DNA of 64,000 bases from the NCBI RefSeq assembly GCF_013141695.1, contig NZ_WHNY01000041.1:94810-158809 (forward strand). Direction: 5' to 3'. Of this stretch, positions 7,533 through 15,900 are shown piece after piece. Every line of letters starts with the position of its first letter. Position 1 is the stretch's first letter. Both the position numbers and the translations under genes were made by a program. The stretch comes from Paenibacillus plantarum. GTDB taxonomy: Bacteria > Bacillota > Bacilli > Paenibacillales > NBRC-103111. The notes under the pieces were generated by a model. The model made no database searches. It was not told where the DNA came from and saw nothing but the letters and a program-made list of their open reading frames with translations.

Positions 7533-8819
7533 CTACACCGCACTCGCAATATGATCCTCAATATACTGCTCCAGCTTAATCCGCACATACGGCGGCAAGC
7601 CGGACAGCATACAACCATAGCGGAAGCTGCGTCCTTCGGTCACGATGCGAATGACACGACCCGTAATCGGTGGTAATCCAGCTTCCTGAGGGAAGTGGAT
7701 GACGACGAACATATCCGGCGCAAGCAGCACATCGGTTGTGATCTGCAGTCCGCTTTCGGATAAATCGAAGAGAGTTCCGTCAATATTTTGCCCGGAAAAA
7801 GAGCCTTCTTGCTCCCATTGGTAAATGGACAATTTCAAGTTAATATCCAGCTGAACCCGTGTATTCTTGCGACGTTCGCGACCCGAGAGCGGGGAAGCGG
7901 CTTTCACCGGTTCCGTAACAACAGGTGCACTAGGATTAACAACATCTTGTCCCATCCATTCCTCGTAGCACTTAATGACAGCGCTAAGATCTTCTTCACC
8001 TAAGCCTTTACTTAGGCCGATCTGGAACAGATTGGTAGCAGACTGCAGCATGGGCGTCGGTAATTGGAACTTACTCGTTATTTCTTGCGCGAGCAGCAAA
8101 TCTTTCAGCATCAGCTTCAAGGAGAATTGATTGCTGAAATCGCGATCGAGAATTTTATCGCCTTTGAGCTCAACTTGCTTGCTATTGGCTCCGCCTGAGC
8201 GGACGATTTCTAAGAATTGGCTAGGGTGAATCCCAGCTTTCGTGGCAATTGACAGGCCTTCGGCAAGTCCCGCAAGATTAATCCCGACCATCGTATTATG
8301 AGCGAGCTTGGCATAAGAGCCAGAACCGCTCGGTCCTAGGTAAAGGGCTTTGCTGCCAAGTACGTGGAACAATTCTTGCTGCTCCTCGAATACTTCCTGG
8401 CTGCCGCCAACCATGAACGTAAGCGTACCTGCTTCAGCAGCGGGCTTCGTACCTGTAACAGGCGCGTCGAGGAAGTCGACGAAATGCGCTGCGAGCTCTT
8501 CCGCGAGCTTTTGACTTGTTTGGGGAGATACGGTGCTGGTGTCAATAATCGTGAGTGCCGGGTGAATACCGCTCAGAATACCTTGCTCACTGTAAAATGT
8601 TTCGAGAAGCGCAGCATCATTGCTGAGCATTGTAAATAAGACATCTGAGCTGCGAGCGACTTCAGCAGGTGTGAGGCCAACCTCAGCCCCCATTTGCTCA
8701 AGCTCGTCCGCTTTGCCAGCTGTACGATTATACACAGTTACCATAAAACCTTTTTGAATAAGGTTAGCAGCCATGGGCCTACCCATTGTGCCAAGTCCAA
8801 TAAAGCCGATACGTTTCAT
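7533..8819 (-). CDS. 3-hydroxyisobutyrate dehydrogenase-like enzyme fused to a PilZ domain
   Basis: A 428-residue two-part protein. Residues 1-290 are a complete beta-hydroxyacid dehydrogenase: NAD(P)-binding GLGTMG at 8-13, the DAPVTGTKPAAEAGTLTF substrate-loop region at 118-135 and catalytic Lys171 and Asn175 in YAKLAHN. Residues about 291-311 are a Pro/Val-rich linker. Residues 312-428 form a PilZ domain with both cyclic-di-GMP-binding signatures intact: R317xxxR321 and D352xS354xxG357. Plain family members end near residue 290-300, so this is a fusion. Inference: a metabolic oxidoreductase whose activity, partner or location responds to cyclic-di-GMP. The substrate is not predictable; small 3-hydroxyacids or succinic-semialdehyde/glyoxylate-type substrates are possible. 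It is transcribed alone, divergently from pgi, with GAGGTGAG before the ATG. Confidence 0.9.
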   Translation of the reverse strand: MKRIGFIGLGTMGRPMAANLIQKGFMVTVYNRTAGKADELEQMGAEVGLTPAEVARSSDVLFTMLSNDAALLETFYSEQGILSGIHPALTIIDTSTVSPQTSQKLAEELAAHFVDFLDAPVTGTKPAAEAGTLTFMVGGSQEVFEEQQELFHVLGSKALYLGPSGSGSYAKLAHNTMVGINLAGLAEGLSIATKAGIHPSQFLEIVRSGGANSKQVELKGDKILDRDFSNQFSLKLMLKDLLLAQEITSKFQLPTPMLQSATNLFQIGLSKGLGEEDLSAVIKCYEEWMGQDVVNPSAPVVTEPVKAASPLSGRERRKNTRVQLDINLKLSIYQWEQEGSFSGQNIDGTLFDLSESGLQITTDVLLAPDMFVVIHFPQEAGLPPITGRVIRIVTEGRSFRYGCMLSGLPPYVRIKLEQYIEDHIASAV

Positions 8820-8943
8820 GTCCTCACCTCTGACTTCATTTTAGCATGGGAATTAATACCTGTGAATTCCTTTCTCGCTTGCTTTTAGACAAGCAAATAA
8901 GTATGCTAGGAAAAGGTGAAAAATAGAGATGGAGGCGAACCTA

Positions 8944-10299
8944 TTGAGTAAAAAATTACAATTTGATTACAGCAAGGCATTATCCTTTCTATCCCAGCAT
9001 GAGGTCGATTATTTGTCGGCTCAAGTGGAGCTAGCCCATGATCAGCTTCATAACAAAACAGGCGCAGGCTCTGATTATTTGGGGTGGGTAGATCTTCCAG
9101 AGAACTACAACCGTGAGGAGTTTGCCCGCATTCAAGCGTCCGCGAAGCAAATTCAATCGGATTCCGACGTGCTTGTCGTGATCGGTATTGGTGGTTCCTA
9201 CCTAGGTGCGCGTGCTGCGCTAGAAATGTTGTCTCATTCTTTTTATAATATTTTGCCAAAAGATAAACGTAAAACACCTGAGATTTATTTCGTAGGAAAT
9301 AACATCTCTTCTACATATGTCACGCACTTGCTTCAATTGCTTGAAGGCAAAGATTTCTCCGTGAACGTGATCTCCAAATCCGGTACAACGACTGAGCCAG
9401 CGATTGCTTTCCGTATTTTCCGCGAATTATTGGAGAAGAAATACGGTAAGGAAGCCGCTCGCAAACGTATCTACGCAACAACGGATCAAGAGAAGGGCGC
9501 GCTCAAAACTTTAGCAACAGCAGAAGGCTACGAAACGTTCGTTATTCCAGATGATGTTGGTGGACGCTACTCCGTGCTAACCGCAGTTGGATTGCTTCCT
9601 ATTGCGACAGCTGGCATTGACGTTGAAGCAATCATGAAAGGTGCGGCAGATGCGCAGCAAGAATTCTCCAATCCGAAGTTGAGCGAAAACCAAGCCTACC
9701 AATATGCAGCTGTTCGTAACTCCTTGTATCGTAAAGGTAAAACGATTGAGATCCTCGTGAACTATGAGCCATCCCTACATTTCGTTTCGGAGTGGTGGAA
9801 GCAATTGTTCGGTGAAAGCGAAGGGAAGGACTACAAAGGGATTTATCCTGCTTCCGTAGACTTTTCAACGGATCTTCACTCCATGGGACAGTTCGTTCAA
9901 GATGGTAATCGGATTTTGTTCGAAACGGTTATCCAAGTTGACCAAGTGGCTGATCATATCACGATCGGTACAGATAGCGATGATCTGGATGGTCTGAATT
10001 TCCTTAGCGGCAAAACGATGGATTTCGTGAACAAGAAGGCATTCCAAGGCACGATGCTTGCGCACACGGACGGTCAAGTACCGAACCTGATCGTAACATT
10101 GCCGGATATGACGCCTTACTCTTTCGGATACATGGTCTATTTCTTTGAAAAAGCATGCGGCATCAGCGGCTATTTGATGGGTGTGAATCCGTTCGATCAA
10201 CCGGGTGTTGAAGCGTACAAAAAGAACATGTTTGCCCTCTTAGGCAAGCCTGGTTATGAGAAAGAAAAAGCCGAGCTTGAGGCTCGTTTGCAGCAATAA
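8944..10299 (+). CDS. pgi: Glucose-6-phosphate isomerase
   Basis: Interconverts glucose-6-phosphate and fructose-6-phosphate in cytoplasmic glycolysis and gluconeogenesis. The short Firmicute form (about 450 residues) is recognised by [16 protein letters not shown], the phosphate-binding [14 protein letters not shown], the PGI signature [17 protein letters not shown] and the LFGESEGKD region. An in-frame ATG exists at 8929, but GGAGG at 8931-8935 overlaps it; TTG at 8944 has this site at an 8-base spacing and gives the usual N-terminus (M)[12 protein letters not shown], so TTG is preferred. Monocistronic, with its own terminator. Confidence 0.95.
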   Translation: MSKKLQFDYSKALSFLSQHEVDYLSAQVELAHDQLHNKTGAGSDYLGWVDLPENYNREEFARIQASAKQIQSDSDVLVVIGIGGSYLGARAALEMLSHSFYNILPKDKRKTPEIYFVGNNISSTYVTHLLQLLEGKDFSVNVISKSGTTTEPAIAFRIFRELLEKKYGKEAARKRIYATTDQEKGALKTLATAEGYETFVIPDDVGGRYSVLTAVGLLPIATAGIDVEAIMKGAADAQQEFSNPKLSENQAYQYAAVRNSLYRKGKTIEILVNYEPSLHFVSEWWKQLFGESEGKDYKGIYPASVDFSTDLHSMGQFVQDGNRILFETVIQVDQVADHITIGTDSDDLDGLNFLSGKTMDFVNKKAFQGTMLAHTDGQVPNLIVTLPDMTPYSFGYMVYFFEKACGISGYLMGVNPFDQPGVEAYKKNMFALLGKPGYEKEKAELEARLQQ

Positions 10300-10306
10300 T
10301 GTTCAA

Positions 10307-10350
10307 CTTAAACAAAAAGCGATCAATCCTATCGGATAGGTCGTTTTTTT
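10307..10350 (+). terminator. Terminator after pgi
   Basis: CCTATCGGATAGG forms the core of a short hairpin, flanked by CGATC/GTCG and followed by seven T residues. Confidence 0.7.
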
Positions 10351-10464
10351 GCACCTATTTTTCCATTATTTGTGTGGTAAATTTTCTTTCTATATTGTCG
10401 AAGTCCAAGCATGTGTGTAGAATATAATGAAACAGTTGTTTCCTTCTATCGAGAAAGGTTGGCT

Positions 10465-11106
10465 ATGCTAGCACATTATCGCACAATCCATTCGTATGGT
10501 TCGTCTGAGATTATCATCAAGAAGTCACGTTTCATCGGTCATGCTAAACCCGTAGAGTCAGAAGAAGAAGCAATCCAGTTTATTGAAGCGATCAAGAAGG
10601 AACACAGAGCGGCGACGCATAATTGCAGTGCGTATATCATTGGTGAGCGGGATCAAATCCAGAAGCAATCCGATGATGGAGAACCCAGCGGTACCGCAGG
10701 GAAGCCGATTCTGGAAGTGATGAAGCATCAAGGGCTCAAGAATACCGTTGTCGTAGTTACTCGTTATTTTGGTGGCATCATGTTAGGTGCTGGCGGACTT
10801 ATTCGCGCTTATACGGATGGGGCTGTGGCAGGCATAGAAGCAGGAAAGCCGATTTATAAAGTAAATCATCAGCTCGTGCTGATTGAAGTCGATTATACAT
10901 GGTATGGCAAACTGGAAAATGAACTGAGAAATCAAGGGATGCTGTTAGGGGATATTGGGTTCACAGACAAAGTAACCGTTCCTTGTTATCCTTTAGCGGC
11001 TGAAGCGGAAGCATTCATGAATTGGGCAACTGATGTTACACAAGGTCAAAGCTTGATCGTCGCGGGTGAGAACGAATATATCGTTCACGAGAGCTTGCCT
11101 GAATAG
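10465..11106 (+). CDS. yvyE: YigZ/IMPACT family protein (YvyE)
   Basis: A member of the YigZ (UPF0029/IMPACT) family, about 213 residues. Residues 10-120 carry the IMPACT core: KKSRFIGHAKPVESEEEA, HNCSAYIIG, the signature SDDGEPSGTAGKPILEV, and TRYFGGIMLGAGGLIRAY. The C-terminal 70 residues match the DUF1949 ferredoxin-like domain that follows it in bacteria. The cellular role is poorly defined; eukaryotic IMPACT proteins act on translation control. The ATG at 10465 is preferred because GAGAAAGG lies 6 bases before it; the frame is open from 10411 but without a ribosome site. A stem-loop (TGCCT/AGGCA) spans the stop, without a T tract. Confidence 0.9.
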   Translation: MLAHYRTIHSYGSSEIIIKKSRFIGHAKPVESEEEAIQFIEAIKKEHRAATHNCSAYIIGERDQIQKQSDDGEPSGTAGKPILEVMKHQGLKNTVVVVTRYFGGIMLGAGGLIRAYTDGAVAGIEAGKPIYKVNHQLVLIEVDYTWYGKLENELRNQGMLLGDIGFTDKVTVPCYPLAAEAEAFMNWATDVTQGQSLIVAGENEYIVHESLPE

Positions 11107-11164
11107 GCAGGCTCCCAGGAGACCCAACAAATTTCATATGAGCTGAGGATGCGGAGGGATAGGA

Positions 11165-11821
11165 ATGGCTAGGAAAGCAGTCGCGCAAGAGCTTAGCAGA
11201 GAACGAATTCTTACAGAGGCGCGGGAATTATTCGCTACTTTCGGCTATCGCGCTTTAACGATGCGAAGCATTGCTAAAGCAATGGGGTACAGTCATGGTG
11301 CGTTATATTACCATTTTAATGAAAAAGCTGAGTTATTTTATGCACTAATTAAAGACGATTTCGCCTTACTGCTGCAGAGTCAGCGGGAAATGATTGTTCG
11401 TGAGCATGGGTTTAGCGTGAATTTGCTTCAAAAGTTAATGATGGAATTCGTCTGGTTTGGTTTAAGTAATCCGAATCACTACGAAATGATGTTTATGATT
11501 AACGAGCCAGAACTACAGCAGTACTCGCGTACCGAACAGGCTCAGTGCTTGGACATGTTTGCCATTGTGATTCGTGAAGTGATGGTAGATCAGCCAGGAG
11601 CTGAGAGTCGGAAGTTTACACTTCCGTGGAATTTGTTTATGTCTTTACATGGCTTTATTTCCTATTGTATTCAGTTTAAGCTATCATACGAGGATGCACG
11701 TAGATTGGCTGACGAGCATATTCGCCTTATCTGTGTTAGTCTGGATGTCGATTCAGCTGAATTGCAACGTCCGCTAGTCAAAATGGTTGGGCCGAATGTA
11801 CTTAAATCAATCGTGATATAG
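11165..11821 (+). CDS. TetR/AcrR family transcriptional regulator
   Basis: A 218-residue one-component repressor. The N-terminal helix-turn-helix spans residues 14-60 (SRERILTEARELFATFGYRALTMRSIAKAMG, then SHGALYYHFNEKAELFYAL), the standard TetR_N pattern. The C-terminal 150 residues are helical and form the effector/dimer domain; LPWNLFMSLHGFISYCIQF resembles the WHG-type C-terminal domain of TetR proteins. No efflux pump or enzyme is directly coupled, so the target is unknown. GGAGGGATAGGA precedes the ATG. A strong terminator follows, so it forms its own unit, perhaps with read-in from yvyE 58 bases upstream. Confidence 0.88.
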   Translation: MARKAVAQELSRERILTEARELFATFGYRALTMRSIAKAMGYSHGALYYHFNEKAELFYALIKDDFALLLQSQREMIVREHGFSVNLLQKLMMEFVWFGLSNPNHYEMMFMINEPELQQYSRTEQAQCLDMFAIVIREVMVDQPGAESRKFTLPWNLFMSLHGFISYCIQFKLSYEDARRLADEHIRLICVSLDVDSAELQRPLVKMVGPNVLKSIVI

Positions 11822-11831
11822 AAGAAATAAG

Positions 11832-11863
11832 GAAGCGAGACGTTCTGTCTTTGCTTCTTTTTT
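11832..11863 (+). terminator. Terminator after the TetR gene
   Basis: GAAGCGAGAC pairs with GTCTTTGCTTC, with a short GTTCT loop, followed by six T residues. Confidence 0.85.
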
Positions 11864-11945
11864 GCATAATGAGACAAACTGTATTTTACATTACCCTGTA
11901 TGTGCTTTAAAATGATGAAAAGACAGCGATGGAAGGATGATTACA

Positions 11946-12170
11946 TTGGATTTGAATACATGGTCGGAAGCGAACGTTGAATTTATGTTTGAAGGTATTA
12001 CGAGAAAGCTGCGCATGGCAACAGGAGGATCCATTAAAGCCTCCAACGTGAAAGAAGAAATGTATGAGGATTTGAAGGATCTTTATGATATGGTCACAAG
12101 CAAGGATCGTTTCAGCATTAGCGAGATTGATGCGATTACAACCGAGCTTGGGAAAATTCGCAAAGCCTAG
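11946..12170 (+). CDS. yfkK: DUF1128 (UPF0435, YfkK-like) small protein
   Basis: A 74-residue protein of the UPF0435 family, recognised by EFMFEGITRKLRMATGG, the acidic YEDLKDLYDMVTSKDRFSIS stretch and the C-terminal ITTELGKIRKA. Such proteins occur across Bacillales and have no known function; the pattern suggests a small helical cytosolic protein. TTG at 11946 is preferred over ATG at 11937 because GGAAGG (11931-11936) directly abuts the ATG but sits 9 bases before the TTG; the resulting N-terminus (M)DLNTWSEANVEFM fits relatives. Followed by its own terminator. Confidence 0.88.
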   Translation: MDLNTWSEANVEFMFEGITRKLRMATGGSIKASNVKEEMYEDLKDLYDMVTSKDRFSISEIDAITTELGKIRKA

Positions 12171-12200
12171 TAGATAAAACTCACCCGATAAGTCTGCCGC

Positions 12201-12236
12201 TTTTCTGACCTTGTGTTGGAGGAGCGGTTTTTTGTT
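12201..12236 (+). terminator. Terminator after the DUF1128 gene
   Basis: GCCGCT pairs with AGCGG across a roughly 20-base loop and is followed by six T residues. Confidence 0.65.
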
Positions 12237-12386
12237 GGGGTATCACAATTTCCTACTACCTCACACTACTCCACTTTTCCAACATTCTGCTCTTTATCCT
12301 CACTACTCTCCTATTCCCCTTCAATTACTCTCCTTACCCTCCTGTCCCGTTCCCCCTTGGCGGCCCGAAGGCATCCTGATCGAGTG

Positions 12387-12573
12387 AATAACTGGATTTT
12401 CTGCATCTAATTTAAGCCAAATCTCTGAAATTTGGAAAATAACTGGATTTTCTCACGTTAATTTCGGCAGATTTGATCAAACTGGTCATTCTGAGCACAA
12501 TTAGCTGTAGGAAATCCAGTTAAACGCCAACAATGCTAGATTTCCCCGAATTTAGATGTAGAAAATCCAGTTA
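12387..12573. repeat. Dispersed hairpin-repeat field 1 (four units)
   Basis: Four copies of a roughly 22-25 base unit related to AATAACTGGATTTTCT plus a TTAA/CTAA end: 12387-12410 and 12438-12461 on the + strand, 12501-12522 and 12551-12573 inverted. The spacers are unrelated AT-rich sequence. Related units occur at 21591-21779 and 38787-38961 (see findings). The whole 12237-12763 gap contains no credible gene: a C/T-rich stretch (12240-12360), this field, then a 9-bp tandem array. Confidence 0.75.
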
Positions 12574-12583
12574 ATCAATCAGC

Positions 12584-12682
12584 GCAACCCAAGCAACCCA
12601 AGCAACCCCAGCAACCCAAGCAACCCCAGCAACCCCAGCAACCCCAGCAACCCAAGCAACCCCAGCAACCCCAGCAACCCCA
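12584..12682. repeat. 9-bp tandem repeat, 11 units (GCAACCCMA)
   Basis: Eleven uninterrupted units of GCAACCCAA or GCAACCCCA (unit 8 is A or C) fill exactly 99 bases. The array lies directly downstream of the hairpin-repeat field and is not part of a plausible reading frame with a ribosome site. The copy number is likely to vary between strains. Confidence 0.9.
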
Positions 12683-12763
12683 GCATGAACCCCACACTAG
12701 CAGCTACTAACCTGATTTCTACGTTTCGCGATACTAGTGACCGCCAAATGCTAGATACTGCAG

Positions 12764-13309
12764 TTAAATCCCATCAATCGGCATTCGGGAGTTATCAATC
12801 GCCAATCGCCAATCGTTACATTGCATGAAATGTCCAGGTGGATACTCGAATTCACACTCGCTCATCAGCGTAAAGTTAAGCTTGCGACACACAGCATTCG
12901 ATGCTGGATTGTGAATGGAAGGGAAAGCATGCATCCACTGAAATTTGGCCTCTGATCTCGCATGGGAAATAGCTGCCCGTAAGGCGCTGCTTGCTAGCCC
13001 TCGCCCTTGAAAGCCGGGAAGCACACTCCAACCGACTTCGTAAACATGCTCCCCTTGCCAATGGCTGTCCCAGTAGCCAATACTACCCACGGCTTCAAGA
13101 TTAGGCAGCAGTACGATGCTAAACATGTGCCCCTTGCCTTTCTCGCTGATTTCCAGATACCGTTTGTGACGTATTCGAAGCTGCTCATCTGTTTCCGGAC
13201 CACCAAGATCCTCCATCATCTCAGGAGCATTAATCAGCCGCAGAAGTTCAAGATCCGATTCGGACCAAGGCTCGATGGTAACCTGTGAAGCGCTCACGTT
13301 CTCTGACAT
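12764..13309 (-). CDS. GNAT family N-acetyltransferase (RimJ/RimL-like)
   Basis: A 181-residue GNAT acetyltransferase. The acetyl-CoA-binding region is visible as VYEVGWSVLPGFQGRGLASSALRAA (motif A with Q/R-GxG/A), with IGYWDSHWQGEH as beta strand 4 before it and HNPASNAVCRKLNFTLMSE as the motif B helix. Residues 10-80 resemble RimJ/RimL-type acetyltransferases (WSESDLELLRLINAPEM). The acceptor is unknown; amino-acid, peptide or small-amine acetylation is possible. The start at 13309 is chosen because GAGGAG lies 7 bases upstream; a longer frame to 13486 would run into the divergent oxidoreductase gene. Monocistronic. Confidence 0.85.
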   Translation of the reverse strand: MSENVSASQVTIEPWSESDLELLRLINAPEMMEDLGGPETDEQLRIRHKRYLEISEKGKGHMFSIVLLPNLEAVGSIGYWDSHWQGEHVYEVGWSVLPGFQGRGLASSALRAAISHARSEAKFQWMHAFPSIHNPASNAVCRKLNFTLMSECEFEYPPGHFMQCNDWRLAIDNSRMPIDGI

Positions 13310-13474
13310 TTTCTCACTCCTCATATAATTAGTACTCTCGCAATGAGCATTAGCTGTTTCTATTATCTTATCGGAACATATGTTCCGTGACAAGTCATCA
13401 TCCATTTCCGATACATACAATTCCCCCACCAAGGACAAAATAGGTAGAAATTGGCACATAAGGAGAATGTGAAA

Positions 13475-15025
13475 TTGACGCAACATGGAGAGGTTTCCGC
13501 TGTTACTTTACCGCAATTCCCCAAGTCATTTTGGCTTGATTCTGTCGACAAGCTCCCTCAGTTTCCCCTACTATCAACCGATCTGAAGACCGATGTAGTC
13601 GTCATCGGCGCAGGTATTACTGGCATCACAACGGCCTATTTACTCGCCAAACGAGGCGTTAAGGTTGTTGTTCTGAATGCCGGTCCAATCCTAGAAGGCA
13701 CGACGGGACACACGACCGCTAAGATTACAACGCAACATGGACTGATATATCATGAGTTTCTTTCCCATTTTGGAGAGGAGAAGACTCGTCTTTATTATGA
13801 GGCCAATCAAGAAGCGCTGACGCTCATTAAACAAACGATTACTAAGCTAGACATCGACTGTCAACTTACCGAAGAAGATGCTTATCTCTACACGAGTGAT
13901 GATGATTATTTAAACCAACTACAGGACGAATACATGGCATATGGGCAGATGAATATCGGTGGTGATTATCTGGAATCCACGCCTTTGCCTTTCGCGACGA
14001 AAGCAGCCATCCGCCTAAAAGGGCAGGCTAGGTTCAATCCTGTGCCTTACCTGATCAGACTCCTTCAGGAAATTACGAAGCTGGGTGGTCAAATATATGA
14101 GGGAACAACCGTCGTAGGTGCGACCCATGAGCAGCCATCTATTGTCAAAACAAAGCAAGGGCATCGAGTTACATGCAATTATGTGGTCACAGCCTCCCAT
14201 TATCCGTTCAACGACATCAAGGGTGCTTATTTTACCCGTCTGCATGCAGAGAAGTCGTATGTTATTGCAGCGCGCACAGAGAAAGCATACCCAGGGGGGA
14301 TGTACATCAACGTGGAGCAGCCAAGTCGCTCTCTTCGTGCTGTCACCATCAATGGGGAATCTGCGGTTCTTATCGGCGGTGAGGGTCATAAGACAGGGCA
14401 AGGTCTATGTACGCATCAGTATTATGAAAATCTTCAGAAGTTCGGCGAGGAGATGTTCGGTCTACAGGAGATTTTGTATCGTTGGTCGGCTCAAGATGTG
14501 TTCACTCTGGATAAAATGCCCTATATCGGACAGCAGTTTTCCGATGCTCCTAACCTCCTCATGGCGACTGGCTTTCGCAAATGGGGAATGACGACCAGCA
14601 TGGTAGCGGCGCTGCTGAATACGAAGATCATTCTAGGGGAGAAGAGCCCCTACGAAGAAGTATTTACACCGCATCGTTTCCATGCTGATCCTAGTATCAA
14701 AACATTTGTCATGCAGAATGCCAACGTGGCCAAAGAGTTTGTTGCTGGCAAGTTTGATTTACTGCGTAAGCACCCCGAAGAACTGTCGCCTGATGAAGGG
14801 GCTGTCGTTAGTGTGAGGGGGAAGAGAGCAGGTGCTTACAGAGAGCCGAATGGCGAACTGCACATTGTTGATACGACTTGTACCCATTTGGGGTGTGAAG
14901 TCGATTGGAATGACGCGGAGCGCACATGGGATTGTCCATGTCACGGTTCCAGATATTCGTTCCAAGGTGATGTCATTGAAGGACCTGCGAAAAAAGCATT
15001 GACCAAGCTTACAGTAGAGACATGA
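13475..15025 (+). CDS. yhfW: FAD-dependent oxidoreductase with C-terminal Rieske domain (YhfW-like)
   Basis: A 516-residue two-domain redox protein. Residues about 35-390 form a DadA/glycine-oxidase-type FAD domain with the dinucleotide motif VVIGAGITGITTAYLLAKRG and a GHTTAKIT segment; MATGFRKWGMT closes the FAD domain. The last 90 residues form a Rieske [2Fe-2S] domain with both ligand boxes intact, CTHLGC and CPCHGS. The architecture is that of Bacillus YhfW; substrate and electron acceptor are unknown. TTG at 13475 is chosen because AAGGAG (13460-13465) is well spaced from it; GTG at 13469 is too close and TTG at 13451 precedes the site. Confidence 0.9.
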   Translation: MTQHGEVSAVTLPQFPKSFWLDSVDKLPQFPLLSTDLKTDVVVIGAGITGITTAYLLAKRGVKVVVLNAGPILEGTTGHTTAKITTQHGLIYHEFLSHFGEEKTRLYYEANQEALTLIKQTITKLDIDCQLTEEDAYLYTSDDDYLNQLQDEYMAYGQMNIGGDYLESTPLPFATKAAIRLKGQARFNPVPYLIRLLQEITKLGGQIYEGTTVVGATHEQPSIVKTKQGHRVTCNYVVTASHYPFNDIKGAYFTRLHAEKSYVIAARTEKAYPGGMYINVEQPSRSLRAVTINGESAVLIGGEGHKTGQGLCTHQYYENLQKFGEEMFGLQEILYRWSAQDVFTLDKMPYIGQQFSDAPNLLMATGFRKWGMTTSMVAALLNTKIILGEKSPYEEVFTPHRFHADPSIKTFVMQNANVAKEFVAGKFDLLRKHPEELSPDEGAVVSVRGKRAGAYREPNGELHIVDTTCTHLGCEVDWNDAERTWDCPCHGSRYSFQGDVIEGPAKKALTKLTVET

Positions 15026-15128
15026 GCGTATTTTTGCTCGAAAATGGACAGCTATCCATGCGATGTTACCCCATAAGCCATACACTGTAGAGCAATGTAT
15101 CTCTGTTGGGTGAAGGAGTTGGACGTTC

Positions 15129-15458
15129 GTGGCATCCAGAATTCGTAAAGAAGAAGTTCGCAAATTGATCGGGAAAGAAATTGTGGCTCTTAAGAAAGAT
15201 GGTACACAAGTAACGGGTAAATTGGTGCGGATCAGCGGTAACACGTTGATGGTTGCTCCACAAAACGGAAAAAAAGTGCAAGTAAAAGCGATTATTCCGT
15301 TGGTTTTATTTGACCTGTTAGCGATTGGCACTACACCTTTTGGCTTTGGTGGGTTTGGCGGTGGGTTTGGTGGAGGCTTTGGCCCTGGCTTTGGTGGGTT
15401 TGGCGGTGGCTTTGGCCCTGGCTTTGGCGGCTTCGGTGGTCCAGGACTCTGGTTCTGA
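15129..15458 (+). CDS. Sm-like-fold protein with Gly/Phe-repeat tail, possible spore or surface protein
   Basis: A 109-residue protein in two parts. Residues 1-68 are charged, ending in a short hydrophobic stretch, and read like a small Sm-type beta-barrel (VRKLIGKEIVALKKDGTQVTG, VRISGNTLMVAPQNGKK). Residues 69-109 are almost only Gly, Phe and Pro in repeats of FGGGFGPGFGG, ending GPGLWF. No function can be assigned. The Gly/Phe tail and the GerP genes just downstream suggest a spore-coat or surface component, which is inference. GTG at 15129 is the start, with AAGGAG 10 bases before it. The mRNA ends at a strong terminator. The repeat DNA makes long antisense Pro-rich frames, which are artefacts. 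Confidence 0.75.
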   Translation: MASRIRKEEVRKLIGKEIVALKKDGTQVTGKLVRISGNTLMVAPQNGKKVQVKAIIPLVLFDLLAIGTTPFGFGGFGGGFGGGFGPGFGGFGGGFGPGFGGFGGPGLWF

Positions 15459-15473
15459 TCATCGCGCTCGAAG

Positions 15474-15504
15474 AAGACTCTTTCCTTCTGGGAAGAGTCT
15501 TTTC
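15474..15504 (+). terminator. Terminator after the Gly/Phe-repeat gene
   Basis: AAGACTCTT and AAGAGTCTT arms with an inner TCC/GGG pairing and TTCT loop, followed by TTTTC. Confidence 0.85.
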
Positions 15505-15637
15505 TCATTTGGAGAAGCATCTGCGAAAGGCCGCACCATTTCCCTGCTCACTGAATAGGCTAAGATACAGGTTTACGGCGGGGTCCCGAGCATGAGGGAG
15601 CAGCCCTAGAACCAATCGCGGACAGGGAGTGAGCAGC

Positions 15638-15880
15638 ATGCCGAGTTCCATCGTGTTTAACATGATCAATATTAATAATCAGAATACGAATGCAACGATC
15701 GGGATTGGTGAGAATGCACAATCCAGCTGGGATTCCCATAGCAAAAACAATTACGGCACCGGTGAATTCATCGGTAATTCGATCGCCTGCAACTTCGTCA
15801 ATACCATCTTTGATAATGACTTTATTGATGCACCAATTAATGATCAGGACTTTAAACCAGCCATAACGAATCAAGTCTAA
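15638..15880 (+). CDS. GerPA/GerPF family spore germination protein (copy 1)
   Basis: An 80-residue protein of the GerPA/GerPF family, small coat-associated proteins of the spore that help germinants cross the coat and reach the inner-membrane receptors. Signature: PSSIVFNMININNQNTNATIG at the start, the central SSWDSHSKNNYGTGEFIGN and the ending FDNDFIDAPINDQDF; family members share an N-terminal INxINxNS-like strand and a short NDxDxIDxP-like end. ATG at 15638 follows GGGAGTGAG; a GTG at 15629 lies inside that site. It is followed 20 bases later by a second copy in the same direction. Confidence 0.85.
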   Translation: MPSSIVFNMININNQNTNATIGIGENAQSSWDSHSKNNYGTGEFIGNSIACNFVNTIFDNDFIDAPINDQDFKPAITNQV

Positions 15881-15900
15881 ATGAAGGGTGGGTGTAAGCT

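Noticed and set aside
12387..12573. Insertion sequence ends
   Set aside because: Inverted units look like terminal repeats, but no transposase or target duplication is present, and same-direction units occur at the second field.
12584..12682. CRISPR array
   Set aside because: The units are contiguous 9-mers without spacers and no cas genes are nearby.
14759..15520. Antisense Pro-rich frame over the Gly/Phe-repeat gene
   Set aside because: The PKPGPKPPPNPP repeats are the reverse complement of Gly/Phe codons; the sense gene has a good ribosome site and a terminator.
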